A stretch of 64,000 nt of DNA, taken from Bacillota bacterium. GTDB lineage: Bacteria > Bacillota > Clostridia > Lachnospirales > Lachnospiraceae. The translations under genes and the position numbers were made by a program. This document shows, one piece after another, positions 7,853 to 16,859 of the stretch. The notes under the pieces are model-generated. The model worked only from the letters and a program-made list of their open reading frames with translations, was not told where the DNA came from and did no database searches. Position 1 is the first letter of the stretch; every line of letters starts with the position of its first letter. The DNA is taken from assembly GCA_029224465.1 (NCBI GenBank), contig JAQXUQ010000016.1, positions 1-64,000 on the forward strand, written 5' to 3'.

Positions 7853-9340
7853 ATGAAAAAGAAGGCATTAGCCATTGTTTTGACGGGAGTCATGGCAGCG
7901 TCCATGCTCGCCGGCTGCGGAAGCTCCGGTTCGAAGGATGATACCGCGAAGGCATCTTCGGATGCGGAAGCTGCGGAAGCCACGACAGAAGCTGCAACAG
8001 AAGAGGCTGCTGCTTCCACGGAAGCGGCTACCGAGCCGATTGAATCCACACCCGCGAACGGCGGCAAGGAAGGCACGATCAATCTCTGGACATTTACAAA
8101 CGAAGTTCCGGGCATGGTTGACCACTATCTCAAAGACCATCCGGATTTCCCTTACAAAGTCAGCTCGACAATCATCGCGACGACCGACGGCGCTTATCAG
8201 CCCGCACTCGATCAGGCATTGCAGGCAGGCGGCGACGACCAGCCGGATCTGTACTGCGCGGAGTCCGCGTTCGTCCTGAAATACACCAAGGGCGATATGC
8301 AGGATTACGCGATGCCTTACAAGGATCTGGGCATTGATGTGGACAAAGCGCTGAAGGATGCGGATATCGCGCAGTATACGATTGATATCGGCACGAACAC
8401 AAACGGCGATCTCGATGCTCTCGGATATCAGGCAACCGGCGGCTGCTTTATCTACAGACGTTCGATCGCAAAGGACGTTTTCGGAACGGACGATCCGAAG
8501 GAGATTTCCAAGATCATCGGCGGCGGCTCCGGCTCGTTCGACAAATTCTGGGAAGCGGCGAAGAAGCTCGCGGACAAGGGTGACGCGATCGTTTCGGGCG
8601 ACGGCGATGTATGGCACGCTGTAGAGAACAGCTCGGACAAGGGCTGGCTCAACGACGCGGGGCAGCTGCAGATCGACCCCAAGAGAGAAGCATTCCTTGA
8701 TATCTCCAAGAATCTGACCGACAACGGCTGGTCCAACATCACGCAGGACTGGCAGGACGCATGGTTTGCGGACATGAAGGGTGAAGGCCAGAAACCGGTA
8801 TTCGGCTTCTTCGGACCCGCATGGCTGATCAACTACACTCTGGCTCCGAACTGCGGCGGCACAAAGACCGGCGAAGGAACCTACGGTGACTGGGCAGTCT
8901 GCGATTCTCCGATCGGCTTCTTCTGGGGCGGCACATGGCTGCTTGCCAACAAGAACATGGATTCCAAGAAGGTTGACGCTGTAAAGCAGATCATCGAGTG
9001 GATCACGCTGGATACGAGCGAAGACGGCCTGCAGTACAAGTGGGCGAATGGCACGCTCAACGGCGAAGGCGGCACGAAGGATGCAGTTGCATCCGGTACG
9101 GTTATGTCGAAGTCGGACGGCAAGCTCGAGTTCCTCGGCGGCGAGAACATGTTCGATTATTTCGTCCCTGCAAACCAGTACGCAAACGGCAAGAACCTGA
9201 CCCAGTATGACGAGTCCATCAACCAGATCTGGAGAGATCAGGTACGCGCTTACGCGGCAGGCGAGAAGGACCGCGACGCGGCCATCAAGGATTTCAAGCA
9301 GACAGTATCTGACAACCTTGGAATTGAAGCGGCACAGTAA
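7853..9340 (+). CDS. Sugar ABC transporter substrate-binding lipoprotein
   Basis: The 495-residue lipoprotein has a Lys-rich n-region, a hydrophobic core and a lipobox LAGC, with Cys22 the expected lipidation site. An Asp/Ala/Glu/Thr-rich tether (about residues 25-65) follows. The mature part begins with INLWTFTNE, typical of family-1 extracellular solute-binding proteins (CUT1 carbohydrate class). AAGGAGGTA gives a near-ideal ribosome site for ATG 7853. It is the first gene of an operon with two permeases. The nearby GH3 enzyme suggests xylo- or gluco-oligosaccharides as ligand; that is inference. Confidence 0.9.
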   Translation: MKKKALAIVLTGVMAASMLAGCGSSGSKDDTAKASSDAEAAEATTEAATEEAAASTEAATEPIESTPANGGKEGTINLWTFTNEVPGMVDHYLKDHPDFPYKVSSTIIATTDGAYQPALDQALQAGGDDQPDLYCAESAFVLKYTKGDMQDYAMPYKDLGIDVDKALKDADIAQYTIDIGTNTNGDLDALGYQATGGCFIYRRSIAKDVFGTDDPKEISKIIGGGSGSFDKFWEAAKKLADKGDAIVSGDGDVWHAVENSSDKGWLNDAGQLQIDPKREAFLDISKNLTDNGWSNITQDWQDAWFADMKGEGQKPVFGFFGPAWLINYTLAPNCGGTKTGEGTYGDWAVCDSPIGFFWGGTWLLANKNMDSKKVDAVKQIIEWITLDTSEDGLQYKWANGTLNGEGGTKDAVASGTVMSKSDGKLEFLGGENMFDYFVPANQYANGKNLTQYDESINQIWRDQVRAYAAGEKDRDAAIKDFKQTVSDNLGIEAAQ

Positions 9341-9434
9341 ATCATCATAGTCTTCATAACAGGCAGGGCGGCCTCTTTCCGGGGAGCTGCCCTGCCCTCC
9401 TTATTTCATCAAAGAGCAATTCGGGGTAAAAACA

Positions 9435-10412
9435 ATGAAGAAAAAGAAACGCGTCGGATACGCTAAATACGGCTATCTTTTCAGCCTGCCATTTGTCATT
9501 GCTTTTGCGGTCTTTTCGCTGTATCCGACGCTCTATACGGCGTTCATCGGATTCACGGACCTCAAAGGCATCGGCAAGACAACATTCCATTTCCTGTGGC
9601 ATGATCCGTTCCTGAATTTCCGGACGATCCTGACAAGCCCCACATTCCTGATCGCGCTGAAGAATACACTTGTCATGTGGATTTTAAACTTCATACCGCA
9701 GCTCGCGCTTGCGCTTCTCCTGGCGGCGTGGTTCACGAACCGAAGATTCAAGATTCCGGGAGAGGGCGCATTCAAGGTTCTGTTTTACATGCCGAACATT
9801 ATTACGGCGGCAACGGTCGCGATTCTGTTCAACGCTCTGTTCGGATATCCTATGGGACCTGTCAATGATCTCCTGACGAGATTCGGCATTCTCTCCGAAC
9901 CTTACAATTTCCTGGTCAAGAAAAATGTCGCCCGCGGCATTGTCATCTTCATCCAGACATGGATGTGGTACGGCTATACCATGATCATCCTGATCTCGGG
10001 CGTTTTAGGCATCAGTCCTGATATTTTCGACGCGGCGGAAGTGGACGGCGCGAACGGCTGGCAGACATTCTGGCGTGTTACGCTTCCCAACATCCGCACA
10101 ATCCTTCTGTTCACACTGGTTACGAGTCTGATCGGCGGCTTGAACATGTTCGATATTCCGAAGCTCTTCCTTCTTGGCGGACCGGACAACGCGACGCTGA
10201 CGACGAACGTCTTCATTTACAATCAGGCATTCAGCGGCGGGTATCTCTACAACCGCGCGGCTGCGGCCAGCATGATTATGTTCGTTCTGATTATTCTGAG
10301 CTCCGCGGTGCTGTTTTACCTGCTGCGGGATAAGGATGAGGAAAAACTGCGCAGGATTGAGAAAGCCGAAGCGAAGAAAGAGCGCAGGGCAAAGAAGGAG
10401 GGCGCAAGATGA
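9435..10412 (+). CDS. Sugar ABC transporter permease (MalF/UgpA type)
   Basis: The 325-residue inner-membrane protein has six predicted transmembrane segments, starting at about residue 15. The EAA-type ATPase-contacting loop lies around DAAEVDGANGWQTFWRVTLP. The C-terminus is a highly charged Lys/Glu/Arg tail (about residues 298-325), longer than usual. The stop overlaps the next start by 4 nt (ATGA), so translation is coupled. No ATPase gene is present in this locus; a shared MsmK-type ATPase encoded elsewhere is the usual solution. Confidence 0.92.
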   Translation: MKKKKRVGYAKYGYLFSLPFVIAFAVFSLYPTLYTAFIGFTDLKGIGKTTFHFLWHDPFLNFRTILTSPTFLIALKNTLVMWILNFIPQLALALLLAAWFTNRRFKIPGEGAFKVLFYMPNIITAATVAILFNALFGYPMGPVNDLLTRFGILSEPYNFLVKKNVARGIVIFIQTWMWYGYTMIILISGVLGISPDIFDAAEVDGANGWQTFWRVTLPNIRTILLFTLVTSLIGGLNMFDIPKLFLLGGPDNATLTTNVFIYNQAFSGGYLYNRAAAASMIMFVLIILSSAVLFYLLRDKDEEKLRRIEKAEAKKERRAKKEGAR

Positions 10413-11251
10413 GCAAATCGAAAAAGCATTACGGCGCCAGAACCATCATCTTCATCATCTGCGTGCTTCTCGCTATTATCAGTGTTCTGCCGTTTATTAT
10501 CATGCTGGTCAACGCGACAAGATCCACACCGCAGATTCAGGCGCACGCGGTATCCCTGATCCCTTCGCACTATCTTTCGAAGAACATGAAGATTCTGCTT
10601 GGCAAGAGCTTCAAGCCAAGCGTCGGCTTCATGAATTCGATGATTGTTTCGGTCTGCGCGACGGCCCTGTCAACCTATTTCTCGACGCTGACAGCATATG
10701 CCCTTGTTGTCTATGAGTGGAAGCTGCGCGATGCCTTTTTCCGTTTTATTCTGGCGGTTATGATGATCCCCGCGCAGATCACGACGATCGGCTTCTATCA
10801 GATGGTTTACCGGATTCACATGACCAACAAGCTGATCATGCTGATTCTGCCGGCCATTGCGGCGCCTTCGATGGTGTTCTTCATGCGGCAGTATATGAAG
10901 CCTGCGCTTTCACTCGAGATTGTGCAGTCCGCACGAATCGATGGGGCGAAGGAATTCTACATTTTTAATCATATCGCGCTGCCGATCATGAAGCCCGCGA
11001 TTGCAACACAGGCGATCTTCACGTTTGTTTCTTCCTGGAACAACCTGTTCACGCCGCTCGTTCTTCTGACCAAACAGAATAAGTTCACACTGCCGATCAT
11101 GATTTCCCTGCTGCGCGGCGATATCTACAAAACAGAGTACGGAGCCGTTTACCTCGGACTTTCCCTGACGGCCCTTCCTCTGATTGTCATCTATCTGGCG
11201 CTTTCCAGATATATCGTCGCGGGTGTCGCTCTCGGCAGTGTCAAGGGATAA
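10409..11251 (+). CDS. Sugar ABC transporter permease (MalG/UgpE type)
   Basis: The 280-residue protein has six transmembrane segments and the EAA-loop signature SARIDGAKEFYIFNHIALP, which contacts the ATPase. It pairs with the upstream permease to form the membrane channel of a CUT1 importer. Its start overlaps the previous gene by 4 nt. It is convergent with the AraC regulator. Confidence 0.92.
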   Translation: MSKSKKHYGARTIIFIICVLLAIISVLPFIIMLVNATRSTPQIQAHAVSLIPSHYLSKNMKILLGKSFKPSVGFMNSMIVSVCATALSTYFSTLTAYALVVYEWKLRDAFFRFILAVMMIPAQITTIGFYQMVYRIHMTNKLIMLILPAIAAPSMVFFMRQYMKPALSLEIVQSARIDGAKEFYIFNHIALPIMKPAIATQAIFTFVSSWNNLFTPLVLLTKQNKFTLPIMISLLRGDIYKTEYGAVYLGLSLTALPLIVIYLALSRYIVAGVALGSVKG

Positions 11252-11290
11252 AAATACTACCGGGGGGTGTTATTCCTCCGGCAGTATGAT
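11252..11290. terminator. Possible bidirectional terminator
   Basis: An imperfect hairpin (TACTACCGGGG with CTCCGGCAGTA) lies between the convergent permease and AraC genes and overlaps the AraC stop. The U tracts are weak in both directions. Confidence 0.4.
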
Positions 11291-12268
11291 TCGATCCGAA
11301 AATTTGCCCTGATAGCGTTCGGCGTAGTTTCTGTATTCCGACGGCGAAATGCCGGTGAACGAGCGGAAGCTTCTGCTGAACGAAGTCAGGTTGTGAAAAC
11401 CGCACCGGTAGGCGATTTCGGTGACCGAAAGATTCGTGCCGAGCATTTCCTGTGCTGCCCGGATCCTCCTTCGGAGAAGATAGTCATAGAAGGTTGTGCC
11501 GGTATATTCGTGGAACAGTCTTGTAAAATGAAACTTGGAAAAACCGACATAGGAAGCGGCGTCCATGAGCGAAATATCTTCATTGTAATGTTCGTCAATG
11601 TAATCGAGCAGGGCGGAAAATTTGTCGTAGTTGATCTTTCCGTGTTCGCTTGAGGAAGGGGAGAAGCTGTTCGTTTTGTCGAAATAGTCCCTACCGATTG
11701 CTGCCGTGATATTCAGAAGCTGGGCATAAACGCTGATTTCCCACATCGCCTGCTGGGAAAAGTACAGGTCGATCATACGCTCGAAGCGTTCCTGAACGGC
11801 GCAGTAAAGATCCGGCCTTTCCTTCTTGCAAAGATGGAAAGGCTCGCTCATGACAGGTGCGAGGAGCCTCGTTTCACGGAACATGGAAGCCGGCTCCAGA
11901 TCGAACAGCATGATGAAACGCACGCCCTGCACGCCGCCGATCAGGCGGTGGATGACATTCGGAGGAATGAACAGGATATCACCCTGTTCGAGCGAATACG
12001 TTTCGCGTCCCGCGGTCACGGTGTACGTGTTCTGGACACAGTATATGATTTCGAGAGCCGCATGGTGATGCAGCTCATAGCCCTCCATCTGGCAGTTGTA
12101 CCAGATCCTTAAGTGTGTCTGCGGAACATAATCCACGATCTCAAGAGAATCGTCTTTCACTGTGCGTCCGCCGTAATTATCGACATCGGGCTGCCGGTAT
12201 TTGGCGGGAACCGATCCGAGTGCCTTGTCACGGAAGCGCGCGATTTCGGTGGCGGTCAGACTGCTCAT
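11270..12268 (-). CDS. AraC-family regulator with cupin sensor domain
   Basis: The 332-residue protein has an N-terminal cupin-like domain (about residues 30-150, with HHHAALEIIY and EQGDILFIPPNVIH) that probably binds a sugar. The C-terminal AraC DNA-binding domain (about 225-325) has two helix-turn-helix units, ending in the signature YRCGFHNLTSFSRSFRSFTGISPSEYR. ATG 12268 has AAGGGGG upstream; the ORF-track start lies 6 codons earlier without support. It sits between the ABC operon and the GH3 gene and is the obvious local regulator. The 21-bp-spaced repeats at 7725-7758 are its likely sites. Confidence 0.9.
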   Translation of the reverse strand: MSSLTATEIARFRDKALGSVPAKYRQPDVDNYGGRTVKDDSLEIVDYVPQTHLRIWYNCQMEGYELHHHAALEIIYCVQNTYTVTAGRETYSLEQGDILFIPPNVIHRLIGGVQGVRFIMLFDLEPASMFRETRLLAPVMSEPFHLCKKERPDLYCAVQERFERMIDLYFSQQAMWEISVYAQLLNITAAIGRDYFDKTNSFSPSSSEHGKINYDKFSALLDYIDEHYNEDISLMDAASYVGFSKFHFTRLFHEYTGTTFYDYLLRRRIRAAQEMLGTNLSVTEIAYRCGFHNLTSFSRSFRSFTGISPSEYRNYAERYQGKFSDRIILPEE

Positions 12269-12329
12269 GGAATACCCCCTTCCCATCAGTCAGATATTAT
12301 AATTTTACAATACTCTAAGGTGAATGAAA

Positions 12330-14483
12330 ATGGACAGAGCAAAAGCGAAAGCGGCAGCCGAAAAACTGGTTGCGAAAATGACACTCGAAGAAAAAGCCTC
12401 GCAGCTGCGCTACGATGCTCCCGCGATTGAACGGCTTCATATTCCGGCTTACAACTGGTGGAATGAAGCACTGCACGGCGTCGCGAGAGCCGGGACGGCA
12501 ACGGTTTTTCCGCAGGCGATCGGTCTTGCGGCGGCCTTCGACCCGGATCTCATGGAGGAAATCGGAAAAGTGATTTCCGTGGAAGGCAGGGCTAAATACA
12601 ACGCCCAGAAAGCACGCGGAGACCGGGACATTTATAAAGGAATTACATTCTGGGCGCCGAATGTCAATATCTTCCGGGATCCCCGCTGGGGTCGGGGACA
12701 TGAGACCTACGGCGAGGACCCGTTTCTGACATCGGTTCTGGCGGTACGGTTTATCCGCGGCATTCAGGGGGACGGCAAATACATGCGGGCAGCAGCCTGC
12801 GCCAAGCATTTCGCGGTGCATTCGGGACCGGAAGCACTGCGGCATCAGTTCAACGCGAAAGCCTCCGCAAAAGACATGGAAGAGACCTATCTGCCGGCCT
12901 TTGAAGCCTGCGTCAAGGATGGAAAAGTCGAAGCGGTCATGGGGGCTTATAACAGAACAAACGGCGAAGTCTGCTGTGCGAGCCCTTCTCTGCAAAACAT
13001 CCTTCGGCGCAAATGGGGATTCAAAGGACATTTTGTCTCGGACTGCTGGGCTGTGCGGGATTTCCATGAGCATCATAAGGTAACGGGAAGCCCCGAAGAG
13101 TCGGCGGCGCTTGCTCTGCAAAACGGTACGGACCTCAACTGCGGCTGCACCTACCAGAAGATTCTGGACGCGGTAAGAGAAGGTCTTGTGGACGAAAAGC
13201 ACATCACACAGGCGTGCGTACGGCTTTTCACCTGCAGATATTTGCTGGGTATGTTCGAGAGCACCGAATACGATCAGATCCCTTATGAGGAAGTCGAAAG
13301 TCCGGCGCATCTGTCGCTTGCCGAAAAGGCGGCGGAGGAAAGCCTTGTCCTTTTGAAAAACGACGGTATCCTTCCGCTCGAGCGCACCGCGGTCAGGACC
13401 ATCGGCGTGATCGGACCGAACGCGGACTCCAGAAGTGCTCTGATCGGCAACTATCACGGCACATCTTCCCGTTATACGACCGTTCTCGAGGGAATCCAGA
13501 AGATCGCGGACGCTTCCGGCATCCGCGTGCTGTATTCGCAGGGCTGCGATCTTTCCAAAGATAACGTGGAGGCACTGTCAAAGCCGGAGTCCGCGGACAG
13601 AATGGCGGAAGCCCTGACGGTGGCGGAATGCTCGGATGTGACTGTGCTGGTCATCGGACTTGATGAAACGCTGGAGGGTGAAGAGGGCGATGACGGAAAC
13701 GCCTATTTCTCCGGCGATAAGAAGGATGTTTCTATTCCGCCGTTCCAGATGGAACTCGTCCGAAGAATCCTGGACACAGACCGCCCTGTCATTCTGATAA
13801 ACATGTCCGGCTCGGATCTGGACCTTTCGCTGCCGGCTGAAAAGGCGGACGCGGTACTGCAGGCATGGTATCCCGGAGCGGCGGGCGGCGACGCGGTCTC
13901 CAGGGTCCTGTTCGGCGAAGTTTCGCCGTCCGGAAAGCTGCCGGTTACGTTCTATCAGTCGTGTGATGACCTGCCGGCCTTTGAAGATTACTCGATGCGC
14001 GGCAGGACCTACCGCTACTATGACGGGACGCCGGTCTACCCGTTCGGCTTCGGCCTGACCTACGGAGACTGCAGCGTACAGGATTTGCATGTTGTTTCGG
14101 TAACCGACGCGAACACCTTCACAAGAGGATATACCGATAAAACATCCGCCTTCGGAGAAAGAAAAGCAACGCTTTCCGTAACCGTCCGGAACGATGGCAG
14201 GGAGACGGACGATGTTCTTCAGATTTATATCCATGACAACGGATGCAAAGACGCAGTGCCGCATCCGTGCCTGTGCGCCGTGCAGAGAATTCACCTTGGA
14301 AAAGGAGAGGTCAGAACCGTAAAAATCGATCTTCCCGAACGCGCCTTCACATCCGTCGACGCGGAAGGGAACCGCATGATCCGGAGCCGTCAGTTTACGG
14401 TTTATGCGGGCTTTACGCAGCCGGATGACGTAAGCCGCAAACTTTCCGGGCATTCCTGTATATCGAAAGACATCGAGCTGTAA
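12330..14483 (+). CDS. GH3 beta-xylosidase-like glycoside hydrolase
   Basis: The roughly 717-residue enzyme has the GH3 two-domain plan plus a C-terminal fibronectin-III-like domain (from about residue 590). YNWWNEALHG at 41-50 and FVSDCWAV with catalytic nucleophile Asp238 are typical of bacterial GH3 beta-xylosidases or arabinofuranosidases rather than classical beta-glucosidases. KHF and the GRGHETYGEDPFL substrate loop are intact. There is no signal peptide, so it acts in the cytoplasm on imported oligosaccharides. AAGGTGA favours ATG 12330 over 12324, and TATAAT lies at 12298-12303. Exact sugar specificity is an inference. Confidence 0.88.
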   Translation: MDRAKAKAAAEKLVAKMTLEEKASQLRYDAPAIERLHIPAYNWWNEALHGVARAGTATVFPQAIGLAAAFDPDLMEEIGKVISVEGRAKYNAQKARGDRDIYKGITFWAPNVNIFRDPRWGRGHETYGEDPFLTSVLAVRFIRGIQGDGKYMRAAACAKHFAVHSGPEALRHQFNAKASAKDMEETYLPAFEACVKDGKVEAVMGAYNRTNGEVCCASPSLQNILRRKWGFKGHFVSDCWAVRDFHEHHKVTGSPEESAALALQNGTDLNCGCTYQKILDAVREGLVDEKHITQACVRLFTCRYLLGMFESTEYDQIPYEEVESPAHLSLAEKAAEESLVLLKNDGILPLERTAVRTIGVIGPNADSRSALIGNYHGTSSRYTTVLEGIQKIADASGIRVLYSQGCDLSKDNVEALSKPESADRMAEALTVAECSDVTVLVIGLDETLEGEEGDDGNAYFSGDKKDVSIPPFQMELVRRILDTDRPVILINMSGSDLDLSLPAEKADAVLQAWYPGAAGGDAVSRVLFGEVSPSGKLPVTFYQSCDDLPAFEDYSMRGRTYRYYDGTPVYPFGFGLTYGDCSVQDLHVVSVTDANTFTRGYTDKTSAFGERKATLSVTVRNDGRETDDVLQIYIHDNGCKDAVPHPCLCAVQRIHLGKGEVRTVKIDLPERAFTSVDAEGNRMIRSRQFTVYAGFTQPDDVSRKLSGHSCISKDIEL

Positions 14484-14556
14484 AGGTGGTAAAATAACTG
14501 CATAAAGAATCCGGAAGACGCAGGAGACAGAATACACAATATCAGGGGGTTGCGTC

Positions 14557-14949
14557 ATGATTATTGCAGTACCGGTTCGTCATGGGGAGATCGAGCAGGA
14601 TTTTGGAAAAGCCGGAACATTCCGCGTATTTGACATCGACAACAGGAGCGGGAAATGTCTCCGGACGCAGGACTTTAAAATTCCCGGGGAGGCGGACCAA
14701 AAAGTCTGGCCGTCCATGCCGCGGGACCTTGAAATCGCGGAGTTTCTGGAAGCCAATGGCGTGGACAGCGTGATCTGCGGCGGCATCTCGAAGAAGATGC
14801 GGGAAGCGCTTTCGCAGCAGAGCATTCAGTATTACGCGGGGGTCTCCGGTGACTGTGAAGAGGCGGTTTCGGCTCTTCTTGGCGGCTCTCTGGAATTTCT
14901 GGACACGCAGGAAGCGATTGATCTGTATAATTCTGTGCTTGCGCGATAA
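14557..14949 (+). CDS. NifX/NafY-like iron-cluster-binding domain protein
   Basis: The 130-residue protein belongs to the dinitrogenase iron-molybdenum cofactor biosynthesis family (NifX/NifB C-terminal fold). It opens with IIAVPVRHGEIEQDFGKAGTFRVFDID. The conserved core is in VDSVICGGISKKMREAL, and the mid-region EIAEFLEANGV aligns with the family. Stand-alone members are common in anaerobes without nitrogenase and are thought to handle Fe-S or metal clusters. ATG 14557 follows a GGGGGTT site. It lies just upstream of the Fe-S scaffold and GGGtGRT genes. Confidence 0.75.
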   Translation: MIIAVPVRHGEIEQDFGKAGTFRVFDIDNRSGKCLRTQDFKIPGEADQKVWPSMPRDLEIAEFLEANGVDSVICGGISKKMREALSQQSIQYYAGVSGDCEEAVSALLGGSLEFLDTQEAIDLYNSVLAR

Positions 14950-14977
14950 TTCCGTGCCCTTGCGCCGGCGGTAAGTC

Positions 14978-15007
14978 TTGCATAACAAGGGCTGTACGTC
15001 TTATAAT
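14978..15007 (+). promoter_or_regulatory. Promoter of the Fe-S scaffold operon
   Basis: TTGCAT at 14978-14983, an 18-bp spacer and a perfect TATAAT at 15002-15007. The predicted start near 15014 gives a leader of about 84 nt, dominated by a terminator-like hairpin. Confidence 0.65.
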
Positions 15008-15030
15008 CCCTAAAGAAGTGTGTTAAAAAA

Positions 15031-15079
15031 ATGACGGTTCAGATGGAGACATCCGGACCGCCATGTTTTGCGCGTTTTT
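15031..15079 (+). terminator. Leader terminator (candidate attenuator) before the Fe-S scaffold gene
   Basis: A 15-bp stem with two mismatches and one G-U pair (15031-15045 with 15050-15064), a GAGA tetraloop, then GTTTTGCGCGTTTTT. The scaffold's ribosome site AAGGAAGGAG begins two bases later, so the hairpin lies between promoter and coding sequence. I found no obvious antiterminator. Confidence 0.65.
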
Positions 15080-15097
15080 CAAGGAAGGAGAACTTTT

Positions 15098-15790
15098 ATG
15101 GTTTACTCAAAGGAAGTACAAGACATGTGCGTCGTTCACCAGGGCGTACACCATGGCGCTGCTCCCATTCCGGAAGAGGCAAAGTGGGTTAAGTCAAGAG
15201 AAGTCAAGGACATTTCCGGCTATACACACGGTGTCGGCTGGTGCGCTCCCCAGCAGGGTGCCTGCAAGCTGTCCCTGAACATCAAGGAAGGCGTTATTCA
15301 GGAAGCCCTGGTTGAGACAATCGGCTGCTCGGGCATGACGCATTCCGCTGCCATGGCCGCGGAAATTCTTCCCGGACTGACGGTCCTGGAAGCGCTGAAC
15401 ACAGACCTTGTCTGCGATGCCATCAACACTGCCATGAGAGAGCTGTTCCTGCAGATCGCTTACGGCCGTTCCCAGTCCGCGTTCTCCGAAGACGGCCTGC
15501 AGATCGGCGCCGGCCTTGAAGACCTCGGCAAGGGTACACGTTCGATGATCGGCACAACCTACGGCACACTTGCGAAGGGACCCCGTTATCTCGAGCTGAC
15601 CGACGGCTACATTACAAAGATCTGCCTCGACGAGAATGATGAGATCATCGGATACAGATATGTCAACTTCGGCAAGATGATGGATTTCATCAAGGCGGGT
15701 GATGACGCGAATACCGCATTCGAGAAGGCTTCCGGCAAGTACGGCCGCGTACAGGATGCTGTAAAGGAAATCGATCCGAGGAAAGAGTAA
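15098..15790 (+). CDS. Fe-S cluster assembly scaffold (NifU/IscU-like)
   Basis: The 230-residue cytoplasmic protein has a central IscU/SufU-like core. GACKLSLNIKEGVIQEA is followed by ETIGCSGMTHSAAMAAEIL and DLVCDAINTAM, placing three cysteines at positions like the IscU cluster ligands. An extra N-terminal segment (about 50 residues, with CAPQQGAC) and a longer C-terminus distinguish it from classical IscU. AAGGAAGGAG marks ATG 15098 and removes ten residues from the ORF-track start. The next gene follows after 20 nt. In Lachnospiraceae this type of scaffold is typically paired with a GGGtGRT protein; the client enzyme is unknown. Confidence 0.8.
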   Translation: MVYSKEVQDMCVVHQGVHHGAAPIPEEAKWVKSREVKDISGYTHGVGWCAPQQGACKLSLNIKEGVIQEALVETIGCSGMTHSAAMAAEILPGLTVLEALNTDLVCDAINTAMRELFLQIAYGRSQSAFSEDGLQIGAGLEDLGKGTRSMIGTTYGTLAKGPRYLELTDGYITKICLDENDEIIGYRYVNFGKMMDFIKAGDDANTAFEKASGKYGRVQDAVKEIDPRKE

Positions 15791-15810
15791 GGTAGAGGAG
15801 GACTAAGAAG

Positions 15811-16830
15811 ATGGCATTATTTGAATCATATGAAAGAAGAGAGCCCCAGATCCTTGCTTGCCTGAACAAGTACGGCATCAAATCCATTGAAGAGTGCAAG
15901 GAGATCACAGAGGCTGCAGGTCTTGATGTTTATCATCTTGTAGAAGGCATTCAGCCGATCTGTTTCGAAAACGCGAAGTGGGCTTACACGGTAGGCGCCG
16001 CGATCGCAATCAAGAAGAACTGCCGCACAGCACCGGAAGCGGCTGCTGCAATCGGCGAAGGACTGCAGTCTTTCTGCATCCCCGGCTCCGTCGCTGACCG
16101 CCGCAAGGTAGGTCTCGGCCACGGCAACCTCGGCAAGATGCTGCTCGAAGAGGATACAGAGTGCTTCGCGTTCCTTGCAGGACATGAGTCTTTCGCGGCT
16201 GCGGAAGGCGCGATCGGCATCGCGGAGAAGGCGAACAAGGTCCGCACCAAGAAACTGCGTGTCATTCTGAACGGCCTTGGCAAGGACGCGGCGAAGATCA
16301 TTTCCCGTGTCAACGGCTTCACCTATGTTGAGACAGAATATGATTACAAGACCGGCGAGCTGAAGGAACTTTCCAGAACCTGCTATTCCAAGGATCCCAC
16401 AAGCCCGCGTGCTCTTGTAAACTGCTACGGCGCTGACGATGTACAGGAAGGCGTTGCGATCATGTGGAAGGAGAATGTTGATATCTCCATCACTGGCAAC
16501 TCCACGAACCCGACTAGATTCCAGCATCCGGTTGCAGGCACATATAAGAAAGAAAGACTTGAAGCCGGAAAGAAGTATTTCTCCGTGGCTTCCGGCGGCG
16601 GCACAGGCCGTACGCTTCATCCGGATAACATGGCTGCAGGCCCTGCATCCTATGGCTTTACGGATACGCTCGGCCGTATGCATTCCGACGCGCAGTTCGC
16701 TGGTTCTTCTTCGGTTCCCGCGCACGTTGAAATGATGGGCCTGATCGGTGCCGGCAACAACCCGATGGTCGGCATGACCGTTTCCACCGCTGTTTCCGTA
16801 GCTCTTGCGGCGCAGCAGGGTAAGTTCTGA
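15811..16830 (+). CDS. GGGtGRT-family protein
   Basis: The 339-residue protein contains the eponymous GGGTGRTLHPDNMAAGP motif (about residues 256-272) and the downstream stretch TLGRMHSDAQFAGSSS. The family is named for this motif and has no established biochemical function. The protein looks soluble. Cysteines are scattered, for instance in SRTCYSK and NCYGADD. It is the second gene after the Fe-S scaffold with an AGAGGAGGA ribosome site, and the two are probably co-translated. Context suggests a role in cluster assembly, delivery or an Fe-S-dependent reaction, but that is inference only. Confidence 0.85.
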   Translation: MALFESYERREPQILACLNKYGIKSIEECKEITEAAGLDVYHLVEGIQPICFENAKWAYTVGAAIAIKKNCRTAPEAAAAIGEGLQSFCIPGSVADRRKVGLGHGNLGKMLLEEDTECFAFLAGHESFAAAEGAIGIAEKANKVRTKKLRVILNGLGKDAAKIISRVNGFTYVETEYDYKTGELKELSRTCYSKDPTSPRALVNCYGADDVQEGVAIMWKENVDISITGNSTNPTRFQHPVAGTYKKERLEAGKKYFSVASGGGTGRTLHPDNMAAGPASYGFTDTLGRMHSDAQFAGSSSVPAHVEMMGLIGAGNNPMVGMTVSTAVSVALAAQQGKF

Positions 16831-16859
16831 TTGCACAGTCTTTTGGAAGGAGCATACAT

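Noticed and set aside
15031-15079. ANTAR-type hairpin in the Fe-S leader
   Set aside because: No 6-nt loop with A1/G4 and a usable stem overlaps this terminator, unlike the glnA and amt leaders.
15031-15190. Leader peptide ORF starting at 15031
   Set aside because: The ATG lies inside the hairpin stem without a ribosome site, and the frame simply overlaps the scaffold gene.
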